From a virus, in the IMG/VR virus record IMGVR_UViG_3300049489_000594, positions 1-21,513 of that record: a stretch of 21,513 nt of DNA. One strand, written 5' to 3'. The notes under the pieces were generated by a model. It ran no database searches. It was not told where the DNA came from and saw nothing but the letters and a program-made list of their open reading frames with translations. Below are positions 1 through 8,177 of the stretch, in pieces (within the stretch, counting starts at the first letter, position 1; each line of letters begins with the position of its first letter). A program made the position numbers and the translations under genes.

Positions 1-1293
1 ATTCTCCCTTTCGAGACCTTGCAGTTCAAGGCAAAGTCTAACGGTGAGATCAAGAAGGCAATGCAACGCATGCCTACTGGTGAGACAAAAGAGTTCTTCC
101 CGCAAGACCTTGTGCACTTCTATAGTAACCGTAACCCAGGGTTCACAGTTGGTACACCAGAGCTGTATGCAGCTCTGGATGACATAGCCTTACTACGTAG
201 AATAGAAGAGAACGTAGAGGAGCTAATAGAGACCAACTTGTTTCCGGTGTTTCATTACAAGGTTGGCTCCGACAACTTCCCTGAGCGTGTAGGAAAGGAT
301 GGGCTCAAAGAGTCTGAGGTTGTACGGAACACTATTGAGTATATGCCTGCCGGCGGCATTTATGTCTCTGACCACAGACACGAAATTACAGCTATTGGTT
401 CAGAAGGTAGAGCGTTGAGAATTGACTTCTATCTCTCGTACTTTAAGAGCAGAGTGTTGGCCGCAATTGGTTCCTCTGACGTTGATATGGGTGAAGGTGG
501 TACTTCCAGCAGGAGCACTGCCTCAACAATGTCTAAGGGCATGTTGATGGATGTAGAGGCTGCGGCCTGTCTAATTAAAGCCTTCTTTGACTTCTTTATG
601 ATCAGTGAGATCTTGCTTGAAGGTGGGTACGATCCTCTCGATGAAGAGACTAAGGTAGAGATTAAGTTTGGTGTCATAGACAAGGACGAAAAGAGAGCAG
701 ACGAGAACCATCAGATTCAAGCCTTCCACGGTAACGTTCGAGATATGAATGAGGTACGCAAGGCTCTTGGTGAGAGCCCCTGGCGTGAAGAGCAGATGGA
801 TCTCACATACTTCAAGATGTTCGAGGAACCTCTCGCTCTCGCTAAATCTCTTGCTCCTGGTTCGGCTTCTGGCGAAGTACTTGCTGGGCTGCCTAGCTCC
901 AATATGACTCCCGAAGCTCTAAAGAAAGAGCAGAGTTTTGCCAAAGAGATGTCTAAACAGAAAGCTCCTGCTGGTGGCGCTTCCGGTGCTAAGCCTGGAG
1001 CTTTAGGTGCTGGCTCTCGTAGTGCTTCGGCTTCGCGCAACAGACCTTCTAATCAAACAGGGGCGCGCGCAACAGCTAAAACCAACAGCGACTTGACTAC
1101 AAACGACACTACCATTACCATCTATTCTGATGATAAGAAGGAGTCCTGTGAAATAACTCTCGACTTCCAAGTTGATGAGAAGATTTTCTCCAAGTGGCAC
1201 CAAGAAGTTATCGATAGATATGCAGTGTTTGGTAAGTCTGGAATATCATTGAGTTCTGTTGTTGACACAATGTTGTGGCGCCTAAAAGGATAA
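1..1293 (+). CDS. Portal protein, 5'-truncated by the window edge
   Basis: The reading frame is open from base 1, so the true start lies upstream; the TTG at 19 is probably internal. About 430 codons are visible. Portals form the dodecameric ring at the capsid vertex through which DNA is packaged and the neck docks. The segment at nt 172-250 (LDDIALLRRIEENVEELI, then LFPVFHYKVG) and the segment at nt 385-470 (GSEGRALRIDFYLSYFKSR) look like the stem/wing regions of phage portals, followed by a helical 'clip'-like part. From about nt 840 to 1090 there is an Ala/Ser/Gly/Pro-rich low-complexity linker, then a separate C-terminal segment of about 65 residues whose role I do not recognise. The gene sits directly upstream of the prohead protease, the usual order. 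Identification is by pattern and context only. Confidence 0.75.
   Translation: MLPFETLQFKAKSNGEIKKAMQRMPTGETKEFFPQDLVHFYSNRNPGFTVGTPELYAALDDIALLRRIEENVEELIETNLFPVFHYKVGSDNFPERVGKDGLKESEVVRNTIEYMPAGGIYVSDHRHEITAIGSEGRALRIDFYLSYFKSRVLAAIGSSDVDMGEGGTSSRSTASTMSKGMLMDVEAAACLIKAFFDFFMISEILLEGGYDPLDEETKVEIKFGVIDKDEKRADENHQIQAFHGNVRDMNEVRKALGESPWREEQMDLTYFKMFEEPLALAKSLAPGSASGEVLAGLPSSNMTPEALKKEQSFAKEMSKQKAPAGGASGAKPGALGAGSRSASASRNRPSNQTGARATAKTNSDLTTNDTTITIYSDDKKESCEITLDFQVDEKIFSKWHQEVIDRYAVFGKSGISLSSVVDTMLWRLKG
157..178. repeat. Inverted repeat, 9-bp arms, 4-nt loop
   Basis: Arms CCAGAGCTG and CAGCTCTGG flank the loop TATG, inside the portal gene. No T-tract follows, so it is not an ordinary terminator. 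Confidence 0.85.
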
Positions 1294-1296
1294 CTA

Positions 1297-3000
1297 ATGA
1301 TCAAGCTTACAGATATTGTTCAGATAGAGCCCAGCGGTAGTTATGCTTCTCTTGACAAACAAGAGAAGCATAAGCTCATGGACTCCGTGTTTCAGAACGC
1401 TTCTCCTGAAAAGCGGGGGCTACTCATTCACTTTGGTTTGAGTAACTCGGGACGTCGAATTAACAATAGAATCTACACCCCAAAGGGTCAGATAGATGGG
1501 GCTGCGTCTTGGACGCAGCCTTTCCCCAAGCCTATAATCCTCAACCATAATAGAGAGGGTGATCCTCTAGGTAGGTTTACTTCTGTACGTTATGTATCAA
1601 CAGAAGACCAAGCAGTGCCATTCTTTAAGAAGGTGTCTGACTTCATGGAGATGAAGGACTCCTTCATTGCTGATGATCCTAAGAAGATCTATCGCACTCT
1701 AAAGAAGTTCGGTCTACTTACTGACAAAAGATGGCCGGGCCTTGGAAGATTGGAAGCCTCTGCTCGTATCACAGACGAGTCTGCCGTAGAGAAGTTTCTA
1801 GATGGTCGCTATTTGACCTTCAGTGCAGGCTCTCACACTGACCGGTATGTCTGTGGTATTTGTGGCTCTGACTGGGCCAAGGGTGACATCTGCGACCATA
1901 GACCAGGGCAGATAGATACTGATGGAGAGATGGGTATCTTTGTCACTGGTACATTCGAAGGCGATGAAGCTTCGGTACTAAACACTCCAGCAAATGATCT
2001 AAGCCAGATATTTTCTATGGAGTTTAGCGATTCAGTTGATTTCAATAATCGTGTATCGATAGACTCTAGACGAATTGACACTTCGTCTGTGTACACAATG
2101 GATGCACAGCTGACTGTTGGAGAACCAATCATGCACAAGACAGATGCTCAGACAGACGAGAAGCAGCCAGAGACAACCGTTGAGGTTGCTGCTGAGGTCG
2201 CCGTTGAGACTGATGCTAAGACCGAAGAGAAGCCCCAAGAGCAGGCGGCCTCTACTGAGGCCGCCCCAGAGACGGTTGTAGCAACAGTTGATGCTCCCAC
2301 CGTTGAGGAAGACATTGACTGGGATCTTCTTGATCTCGCTCTTGAGGCAGAGGTTGGTCGTTTGGCTCAGGAGGATGTTGCGCTCAAGGATGCACAGCTC
2401 TCTTCCGAGAAGAGAAGCAAGTTGAGTGAGGATGCTTTTTGTGGCCCCAACCGCAGCTTCCCTGTGCCTGACTGTGCTCATGTTACTGCTGCACGTAGAC
2501 TCGTTGGTCGAGCTAAGCTGAGCGCCTCTCAAAAGGATAAGGTCTTGGCTTGTGTCAATGGAAAGGCTAAGTCTCTTGGTTGCGATTCGGAGAAGGATTG
2601 CCAAACCAAGGCATGTAACTGTGATTCTCTCCAAAAGGACTATCTAGAGGCACTCAAGGTAATTGACATCCTAAAGGTCGAGCTTGAAACATTCAAGGGT
2701 AAACTTGAAGATGCGGAGACCAGTCGTGATACTATTCAAACTAAAGTAACTCCTGTTATTCAGGAAGTGAAAAAGGTTGAGGATCCTTCTGTAGACAGCT
2801 CTGATGCTAAAGCACCCAGTGCAAGCTCGGCGGACTCTAGAAAGAAAGTTACTGATTTTGAACATAATGTGTTGTCTCGTTACCGAGACATTAAGAAGTC
2901 TGATGGTGTTGAGGCAGCTGACGCCTATATCGATGGCAGGAAGCGGCTAGGATACCTTAGAAAGAGTTTCGATCCAAAACAACTAATCGAGGAGATCTAA
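1297..3000 (+). CDS. Prohead protease fused to a scaffold-like C-terminal half
   Basis: 567 aa. The start ATG is 6 bases after an AAAGGA ribosome-binding site that overlaps the portal stop region. Residues 1-245 resemble phage capsid-maturation (prohead) serine proteases: a likely catalytic His84 in ILNHN, and a likely catalytic Ser176 in YLTFSAGS. A CxxC...CxH cluster (C186, C189, C199, H201) follows at once and looks like a small metal-binding insert. Residues 280-360 are acidic and Glu/Ala/Thr-rich. Residues 377-429 form a Cys-containing module (FCGPNRSFPVPDCAHVTAAR onward) resembling short modules found at the ends of other phage protease/scaffold proteins. The remainder is charged and helical. 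Known biology: such proteases digest the internal scaffold and trim head proteins during maturation. My inference is that the C-terminal half acts as scaffold. No separate scaffold gene lies between this gene and the capsid gene. Confidence 0.75.
   Translation: MIKLTDIVQIEPSGSYASLDKQEKHKLMDSVFQNASPEKRGLLIHFGLSNSGRRINNRIYTPKGQIDGAASWTQPFPKPIILNHNREGDPLGRFTSVRYVSTEDQAVPFFKKVSDFMEMKDSFIADDPKKIYRTLKKFGLLTDKRWPGLGRLEASARITDESAVEKFLDGRYLTFSAGSHTDRYVCGICGSDWAKGDICDHRPGQIDTDGEMGIFVTGTFEGDEASVLNTPANDLSQIFSMEFSDSVDFNNRVSIDSRRIDTSSVYTMDAQLTVGEPIMHKTDAQTDEKQPETTVEVAAEVAVETDAKTEEKPQEQAASTEAAPETVVATVDAPTVEEDIDWDLLDLALEAEVGRLAQEDVALKDAQLSSEKRSKLSEDAFCGPNRSFPVPDCAHVTAARRLVGRAKLSASQKDKVLACVNGKAKSLGCDSEKDCQTKACNCDSLQKDYLEALKVIDILKVELETFKGKLEDAETSRDTIQTKVTPVIQEVKKVEDPSVDSSDAKAPSASSADSRKKVTDFEHNVLSRYRDIKKSDGVEAADAYIDGRKRLGYLRKSFDPKQLIEEI
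1341..1373. repeat. Inverted repeat, 14-bp arms, 5-nt loop
   Basis: Arms TTATGCTTCTCTTG and CAAGAGAAGCATAA are perfect complements around ACAAA. It begins 45 bases into the protease gene and has the longest looped stem in the window. Confidence 0.9.
1500..1520. repeat. Inverted repeat, 9-bp arms, 3-nt loop
   Basis: Arms GGCTGCGTC and GACGCAGCC around TTG, inside the protease gene. It is followed by only TTT, so terminator function is unlikely. Confidence 0.85.
2244..2265. repeat. Inverted repeat, 9-bp GC-rich arms, 4-nt loop
   Basis: Arms GGCGGCCTC and GAGGCCGCC around TACT, in the low-complexity Ala/Glu-rich part of the protease-scaffold gene. Confidence 0.85.
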
Positions 3001-3001
3001 A

Positions 3002-4357
3002 ATGACTGTAAAGCGCACTTCTGCGAACTTCAGACAGAGAACAGATGTACTCGATCAGATTACCCCCAAGGTCGTTGTACAGCCTGATGTCTGTGCTCCA
3101 GCCGGGAAGTGGAAGCCAGCTGCCTGGCTTCCCGTCCAGTTCACTAAGTCCAACATTCAAGTTGGTACGAATGCATTCGTGTGTTCGAGTGGCAAGGTTG
3201 TAGCGATGGACTCGGAGAGCCGTATTGTTCCTGCTGGCGTTAAGCTTCAGCTTCGGGACGCAGTGGCTGCTCTAGTCTATACCGCTGACGACGTTGAGTG
3301 GGGAGTAACTGATCTAGTCACCGGCGAGCCTGTTGCGGCAGCCGTCACCTATACCAATGTTGAGGTTGCTGCGGCTATTGTCGAGCGTGGCCTGGTTCTA
3401 GAGCAGGATGTACTTGCTCTCGGCGGCACTATTCCTCCAACACTTACTGCTCATGCAAGAGTTATTACAGATCTCTTCATTAGCTATCCAGTAGGCTTTG
3501 CTGCTTATGACTTCTATGTCTGGAGTGGTCAGCCCGAGGATGGCGATCAGGTCTTTACAAACCTCTCTTACCAGCATGCAGTACAGTTCCTCACTGCTGG
3601 TCAACTCCAGATGCCACAGCTTGTTGCTGGTGAAAATGCTGGCGATGCTTTCGATGTTGCTGCCCTTGATGGTGGTGGCTCTGAGACTTCCGCTGGTGGT
3701 GAGCAGATCATGCCAGGCGAGTACTGGGACGCAACCAACATCGCTACCCTCACTCGGTATGCTGGTGTTGTAACTGCTTCTAGTCCAGTAGTTGCATTAG
3801 GTCTTGATCCTGCTGGTACTGGCGACCAGTTCAGAGTTGCACGCAACACTGATCGCACTCCTGTATCTTGCGATATCGATGGTGTTCTCGTTCGCGAGCG
3901 CTCTGGTATCGATCTGATTACAAAGGAAGGCGATTGGTATCTCGATGCTGAGCTTGGTGTGCTCTTTATCCATTCTGACACCTGGGCAACCGGTGTTGCT
4001 GGTGCGGTAACAGCTACCTTCACTTACAGCTACTATGTCTCTGGCGCAGCTTCGGCACATCGTCAGGTACACTTCGATGGTCCTGCACTTCCAGGGCGTC
4101 GGGTAACCTTTGATTTGCAGTCGAACTGGGTCATGGATACTGGTACTGCTGCAGAGGAAGACATCCTAGGTAAGATTCTTCGCATCGACCGTCAGCCACT
4201 CCCACTATTGTCTTCGGTCAAGACTGGATTCAATGTGTCGGGCGCGCCTGCTACCTTCCAGATGCCTGGTTCTGCAACAAAGGGCTTCACCGATATGATC
4301 ACCCTTTCTGAAGAAGTTGTTGCTGACCAAGTCGTCATCATCAACGCAAAGATCTAA
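3002..4357 (+). CDS. Virion protein of unknown fold in the decoration-protein position
   Basis: 451 aa. The ATG follows the protease stop by one base and has a GAGGAG ribosome-binding site about 8 bases upstream. I do not recognise a named family. The sequence is rich in Val, Ala, Thr, Asp and Gly, has no signal peptide or membrane segment, and reads as mostly beta (for example VTATFTYSYYVSG near residue 340). Codons often end in C, as in the capsid and sheath genes, which suggests high expression. Lying between the protease and the major capsid gene, it occupies the usual place of a capsid decoration or stabilising protein. It is much longer than lambda gpD-type proteins, so a multi-domain decoration or head-fibre protein is an alternative. 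The function is inferred from position only. Confidence 0.55.
   Translation: MTVKRTSANFRQRTDVLDQITPKVVVQPDVCAPAGKWKPAAWLPVQFTKSNIQVGTNAFVCSSGKVVAMDSESRIVPAGVKLQLRDAVAALVYTADDVEWGVTDLVTGEPVAAAVTYTNVEVAAAIVERGLVLEQDVLALGGTIPPTLTAHARVITDLFISYPVGFAAYDFYVWSGQPEDGDQVFTNLSYQHAVQFLTAGQLQMPQLVAGENAGDAFDVAALDGGGSETSAGGEQIMPGEYWDATNIATLTRYAGVVTASSPVVALGLDPAGTGDQFRVARNTDRTPVSCDIDGVLVRERSGIDLITKEGDWYLDAELGVLFIHSDTWATGVAGAVTATFTYSYYVSGAASAHRQVHFDGPALPGRRVTFDLQSNWVMDTGTAAEEDILGKILRIDRQPLPLLSSVKTGFNVSGAPATFQMPGSATKGFTDMITLSEEVVADQVVIINAKI
3111..3132. repeat. Inverted repeat, 9-bp arms, 4-nt loop
   Basis: Arms GGAAGCCAG and CTGGCTTCC around CTGC, near the start of the decoration-position gene. A competing pairing with a CGGGAAG copy just upstream is possible. 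A 14-bp palindrome follows at 3167-3180. Confidence 0.85.
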
Positions 4358-4368
4358 CGGAGTTAACT

Positions 4369-5676
4369 ATGAAGCTCAATACAAGAGACGGTTCTCTAGA
4401 TCTTCCAGAGAGTCCCAAGCAGGCAGCCAGATTTATGGCTGATCTCTTCTACAACTCTGGCCGAGTTGTTGATGAGGACGTGCGGGTTTCTTGGGAAGAC
4501 ATGTACAAGAATATCTCTCCCAAGCTCAAGGACGCGACGACTGCTCCAGACATTCGTCCACTTCTTCAGAGTTCGCTAGAGATTCTCATTCGTGAGCCTG
4601 TCGAACCACTAATGGTCATCACTAGCCTCTTTAACCGGGTTGAAGCTAAGGGTCTAAACACCCAAGTGCTTGCTGGTGCACTAGGCGCTGTAAGCGCAGA
4701 GGACATTCCAGAGCATGGCACATATCCCGAGGTCATGTTCCAGATTGGTGGAGCAATGCAGACTGCTTATATCGGGAAGAGCGGCCTTGCCGCCTCCTTC
4801 ACTGATGAGGCTCTGCTTTACTCGACCTGGGATATCATGGCTCTCAACATGCGCCAGATGGGTGCTGCACTTGTTCGCCACAAGGAGCAGAAGGCTGTTT
4901 CGTTCCTAAAGAGCCTTGGCACCGAGCTTTACAACAACGCAGCTCCTTCGACTTCGCTCTTTGGTGTAACAACCGGGCGTGGTCTTGATATGGCTGCGAA
5001 CGGCTCGTGCACAATGGATGACCTCTTCCAGGCTATGGCACACATGGCTGAGGAAGGCTTCCAGCCCGACACCATCCTAATCAACCCACTCTTCTTCTAC
5101 CTCTTTGTCCAAGACCCTGTCATGCGGACAATGATGCTCGCCCACGGTGGCGGTGACTGGTTCACCCCCTTCAGTGGCCAGCCCGGTCCTCTCGACCCCT
5201 GGAGCAATGGTGGAATGGGTGCAAGAGGCCCAAGCCTAGGCAATAGAATTGCTCGTGGCTCTTCGTCTCCTGGTGGTGGCACCGCGACTGGTATTGCTGG
5301 TCGTGAGCATGGAATGACCGCGGCTGCTCCAATCCCAACTTCGTACTTCCCCTGGCGGATGCAAGTTGTGGTTAGCCCCTTCGTTCCCTTTGATCCTGAG
5401 ACTCTTCTCGGCGATATCTACCTACTCTCTTCGGGCAACGTAGGCTTCTACCTCGTTGACGAGGATCCCGTCACCGTTGAGTGGCGTGACGAGCATGTCG
5501 ATGTTGTCAAGATGAAGATTCGTGAGCGTTACGGGTTTGCCGTCTCTCATGAGGGTCAAGGTGTGGGTGTTCTTAAGAATGTCAAGCTTGTACGCAATTA
5601 CTTTGATGGTGTGGTACATGCACATACTTTGGACGTCGACTCCGAAATCGCCCCCGATGCAGTAATCGACCTCTAA
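4369..5676 (+). CDS. Major capsid protein, HK97-fold type
   Basis: 435 aa, with a GGAG ribosome-binding site 6 bases before the ATG. The layout fits HK97-like capsid proteins of large myophages: a helical N-terminus (residues 14-65), a segment around LIREPVEPLMVITSLFNRV that resembles the strand and turn preceding the E-loop, a long spine-like helix around residues 145-185 (WDIMALNMRQMGAALVRHKEQ), and a C-terminal segment with VTVEWRDEHVDVVKMKIRERYGFAV resembling the final P-domain strands. Residues of about 258-310 are a Gly/Ser/Pro-rich stretch (GGGDWFTPFSGQPGPLDPW onward) that looks like an extended surface loop or insertion. The codon choice favours C-ending codons, and a strong hairpin follows the gene, both typical of a very highly expressed gene. 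No N-terminal cleavage site can be called from sequence. Confidence 0.8.
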   Translation: MKLNTRDGSLDLPESPKQAARFMADLFYNSGRVVDEDVRVSWEDMYKNISPKLKDATTAPDIRPLLQSSLEILIREPVEPLMVITSLFNRVEAKGLNTQVLAGALGAVSAEDIPEHGTYPEVMFQIGGAMQTAYIGKSGLAASFTDEALLYSTWDIMALNMRQMGAALVRHKEQKAVSFLKSLGTELYNNAAPSTSLFGVTTGRGLDMAANGSCTMDDLFQAMAHMAEEGFQPDTILINPLFFYLFVQDPVMRTMMLAHGGGDWFTPFSGQPGPLDPWSNGGMGARGPSLGNRIARGSSSPGGGTATGIAGREHGMTAAAPIPTSYFPWRMQVVVSPFVPFDPETLLGDIYLLSSGNVGFYLVDEDPVTVEWRDEHVDVVKMKIRERYGFAVSHEGQGVGVLKNVKLVRNYFDGVVHAHTLDVDSEIAPDAVIDL

Positions 5677-5696
5677 TCTGGTTTAGTGATTAGAGT

Positions 5697-5730
5697 TTAG
5701 AGGGAGGCCGCGTAAGCGCCCTCCCTCTAA
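5697..5730 (+). terminator. Hairpin after the major capsid gene
   Basis: An 11-bp stem (TTAGAGGGAGG paired with CCTCCCTCTAA), one mismatch, then CGC/GCG closing a GTAA loop. The downstream tract is weak (CTGTTTC), so it may terminate only partly or protect the 3' end of the capsid mRNA. It lies wholly in the gap between the capsid gene and the next ORF. Confidence 0.75.
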
Positions 5731-5753
5731 CTGTTTCAAGAGAAGGAGTTTTT

Positions 5754-5969
5754 ATGAGCGGCTGGTTTAAAGAAAGTCTTGAGGTGTATCATATTGATCA
5801 CACACAGACCAGAGTTGAGGGTAGTATTCTTGATGCTTCGGTTAATCCTTTTGTCACTATGGTCTCAGATATAGAAGAGTTTGAGAAGGTACACATTCCA
5901 TCCCTACGATTAAAGAAGGAAGAAGAAAGTGACAGCACCAATTGTCCTATCGACATACCCTGCAGATAA
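5754..5969 (+). CDS. Small hypothetical protein between capsid and neck genes
   Basis: 71 aa. The ATG follows an AGAAGGAG ribosome-binding site with good spacing, which supports translation. The protein is polar and acidic, with no Cys pair, membrane segment or motif I know. Its last 41 bases overlap the GTG start of the next gene in another frame, which suggests translational coupling. It is the first gene after the capsid terminator-like hairpin. Small proteins here in other phages can be head accessory proteins, but nothing in this one shows a role. Confidence 0.6.
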   Translation: MSGWFKESLEVYHIDHTQTRVEGSILDASVNPFVTMVSDIEEFEKVHIPSLRLKKEEESDSTNCPIDIPCR

Positions 5970-7056
5970 AGATTCTGGAATACCTATCGGTATCTCTATA
6001 GAGGTACAGTTTGATAAAGGTATAGATCTGGAGATTGCCAAGGGGTCAGTTATATTGTACGGTGCGGACTTCGACCGCACCTCTGGACCTGAGCAAGCTG
6101 CTTGGATTAATCTAAAGACTGGTGAGAATCCTTTCTACCTGAAGTCACCTGGATTCAGAGGCACGGTACCTCTAGACTTCAGGGTTGAGTATTATGACTT
6201 AGATACCCTTCAGCCGGTTTCTTCTGGGGTTATAACGTCGTCTAGCGACGAGGCAGGGGGCACATCAACCCCTACCATTGGGCATCGTTTAATAGCCACT
6301 CCACAAGAGAAATTGGCTGCTAATACTTTGTACAATTTGTTCATACTAGGAGACCCCTCTGAAGTTGGTAGTGGTATCTCTAAGAGAACTGTATTTGATG
6401 TGGAGTTAAGCAACCCAGTTGCAACTGGGTTGCTGTATATCTACGGTACCTATACAAGAGGGTTAGCCGATAGAGTGGTAATGGAGGTTACGCGCGCAGG
6501 TGACATCGGTACTGCTCAGTATAAGTGGTGGTACGTTTCAGAAGGCCCAGCCGCAGCACGGCTGGGCCATGTAACCTCAAGACGCTATCGTAGACTTGAG
6601 GACGGCCTACAGATACGGTTTAACGGTTCTGCATTTGTTTTGGGGGATACATATGCTTTCAATGTTGAACCGATTGAACGTATGGAGACGAACACTCAGC
6701 TTACGTTTACTACTAATGATGGCTCTTTCTCTGAGCCTCCCGAATCTCCAAGCACTCCTGCTGTTGCAGAACCTCCCTCTACGATTCTTCCTCCTGTGGG
6801 CGGTGGATCCCCTAGTCAGAGCACTCTCTTCGATGTCTTGGGAATGGTTCCAGAGGATAGATCATTCAATGTAAATATGAATACTAGACAGATCACAATA
6901 ACTTTCACTGACAATATTGATGAAGATAGTATTACTGATGAGAGTGTGAAGTTGTATCTAGTATCAGCCGTTGGGCAGTATGCTGATTCAATGGCGCCCC
7001 GGATTCTAAGCAAGAAGCTGACTGTAACTGACAACGTATTAGTAATTGATTTCTAA
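5929..7056 (+). CDS. Virion protein with two SbsA-type Ig-like (Big_5) domains
   Basis: 375 aa from a GTG start preceded by a purine-rich GAAGGAAGAAGAAA stretch; the domain begins at residue 3, so this start is probable. Residues 4-45 (PIVLSTYPADKDSGIPIGIS, then IEVQFDKGI) and residues 300-375 (VPEDRSFNVNMNTRQITITF, then NIDEDSITDESVKLYL) both show the Big_5 pattern: Pro-x-D near the start, a valine-rich strand with F.D.I/L, then a 'SV.LY' strand. Between them are a beta-rich middle section and a Pro/Ser-rich linker near residues 263-297. Such domains are common in phage surface and tail proteins and may bind carbohydrate or host surfaces. Its position before the neck genes suggests a head or neck appendage. 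The exact role is unknown. Confidence 0.65.
   Translation: MTAPIVLSTYPADKDSGIPIGISIEVQFDKGIDLEIAKGSVILYGADFDRTSGPEQAAWINLKTGENPFYLKSPGFRGTVPLDFRVEYYDLDTLQPVSSGVITSSSDEAGGTSTPTIGHRLIATPQEKLAANTLYNLFILGDPSEVGSGISKRTVFDVELSNPVATGLLYIYGTYTRGLADRVVMEVTRAGDIGTAQYKWWYVSEGPAAARLGHVTSRRYRRLEDGLQIRFNGSAFVLGDTYAFNVEPIERMETNTQLTFTTNDGSFSEPPESPSTPAVAEPPSTILPPVGGGSPSQSTLFDVLGMVPEDRSFNVNMNTRQITITFTDNIDEDSITDESVKLYLVSAVGQYADSMAPRILSKKLTVTDNVLVIDF
6409..6434. repeat. Perfect 26-bp palindrome without a spacer
   Basis: The half-site AGCAACCCAGTTG is followed directly by its reverse complement, inside the Ig-like protein gene. It could form a hairpin or cruciform, or be a symmetric protein-binding site. Confidence 0.9.
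6544..6568. repeat. Inverted repeat, 10-bp GC-rich arms, 5-nt loop
   Basis: Arms GGCCCAGCCG and CGGCTGGGCC around CAGCA, 110 bases after the 26-bp palindrome in the same gene. No T-tract follows. Confidence 0.9.
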
Positions 7057-7067
7057 AGGAGATATCC

Positions 7068-8177
7068 ATGACCAATCGTAATGGGGTTCTCGCCGGCGAA
7101 TCAATCACTCTTAGAGTTGTTGTTACTGATGGCTCCGGGGAGCTTAGAAACACTGACAGTCTTCCTGCGGTATACATCTACGATCAGAGTGTTGATGACT
7201 CTGAATTGATCCAGGAGGAAGTAGATGCCGCGACTTTTGCTAGTGCATTCGCGGGCCCACTCACTCCAACACTAGTAGCTCCTGGCTTCTATGAACTGAC
7301 TTACACAGTACCTGAAGGCTCTACGGGTGGTGACTGGCATGATGTTTGGGTAGGTGCTCTTAACGGTGTAGCAACAACCTCTATACAGAGGTTTGCTGTA
7401 ACCGAGGGCGGCCTCATTACTACCCAGAGCATTACTTACAATCAGATGATAGTAATCGAGCTAGATAGCTCGATTACCAATCAACTAAGAACCTCTTCCC
7501 TTAGAGAAGACATCATACTAACCTTCTCTACGGTCTATAAACCTTACTATGCTTCTATAGAGTTGGTGCGCCAAGAAGCAGGTCCGTGGATTGAATATGT
7601 TCCTGATGATACTTTAGCCTTGATGATTCATTGGTCTTCACTAGAGGTAGACTTCATAGCTCCTCCATGCAAGTGTACTGCTGATTTTAAGAGGGCGCGC
7701 ACCAGATTTGTTGTCTACGATACTGCCCTAAAAGCTCTTACTCTTCCTGGGGGCGCTTATGCAAGCGCCCTAGGTAGTTCAGCAGGTGATAGTAAGTCTC
7801 TTGGTGAGTTAGCTATTAAGAAGGGTAACCCAGTAGGTAGTGTATTGTCTGGCGGTGTAGATCTAGATACCATTAAATACTTCCGTGGTAAGAGAGAAGA
7901 GTGGTGGCGCGTGGTTAACGCCGGTGGTTGCATAGTTCCAGGGGAGGGCCTCGGGCCCTCCTTCGCAGTAAAAGGGAAGTACGATCCTGACAAAAGGTTG
8001 ACCGGGAGGCTATGGGAAGACCCAGAAGAGTACTTCTATAGACTTCCCGCCGCCAATACTCGTGCTATCAGAGGCAACCGTAGAAGAGCACGTCATGGCT
8101 TCCAAGACTTCAGAAGTAGAGCGGGAGCTGTACAGATAGGTGGGATAGTAGAGAGAGACTTGGTGGCAGATGATTAA
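7068..8177 (+). CDS. Probable head-tail adaptor with an N-terminal Ig-like domain
   Basis: 369 aa, with AAGGAGA 6 bases before the ATG. Residues 1-115 read as a beta-sandwich (LAGESITLRVVVTDGSGELR, then GFYELTYTVPEG and GDWHDVWVGALNG), a pattern seen in phage virion proteins. Residues of about 155-265 are helical (KPYYASIELVRQEAGPW, PDDTLALMIHWSSLEVDF, RARTRFVVYDTALKAL, KSLGELAIKKGNP) and resemble the helical head-tail adaptor (gp6/gp15-type connector) proteins. The C-terminus is basic (RGNRRRARHGFQDFRSR), suiting contact with DNA or portal. I infer a neck adaptor role from this fold resemblance and from its place before the stopper-like and terminator-like genes. The fusion of an Ig-like domain to an adaptor is inferred. 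The last 8 bases overlap the upstream ATG option of the next gene. Confidence 0.55.
   Translation: MTNRNGVLAGESITLRVVVTDGSGELRNTDSLPAVYIYDQSVDDSELIQEEVDAATFASAFAGPLTPTLVAPGFYELTYTVPEGSTGGDWHDVWVGALNGVATTSIQRFAVTEGGLITTQSITYNQMIVIELDSSITNQLRTSSLREDIILTFSTVYKPYYASIELVRQEAGPWIEYVPDDTLALMIHWSSLEVDFIAPPCKCTADFKRARTRFVVYDTALKALTLPGGAYASALGSSAGDSKSLGELAIKKGNPVGSVLSGGVDLDTIKYFRGKREEWWRVVNAGGCIVPGEGLGPSFAVKGKYDPDKRLTGRLWEDPEEYFYRLPAANTRAIRGNRRRARHGFQDFRSRAGAVQIGGIVERDLVADD
7452..7477. repeat. Inverted repeat, 11-bp arms, 4-nt loop
   Basis: Arms GTAATCGAGCT and AGCTCGATTAC around AGAT, inside the adaptor-like gene. Two shorter 8-bp hairpins lie further on in the same gene at 7751-7770 and 7943-7961. 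Confidence 0.9.

Noticed and set aside
2032-2634. 200-codon open frame on the - strand inside the protease gene
   Set aside because: It is antisense to a well-supported gene, its protein is Leu/Ser/Cys-rich without a recognisable pattern, and no ribosome-binding site or neighbouring - strand gene supports it.
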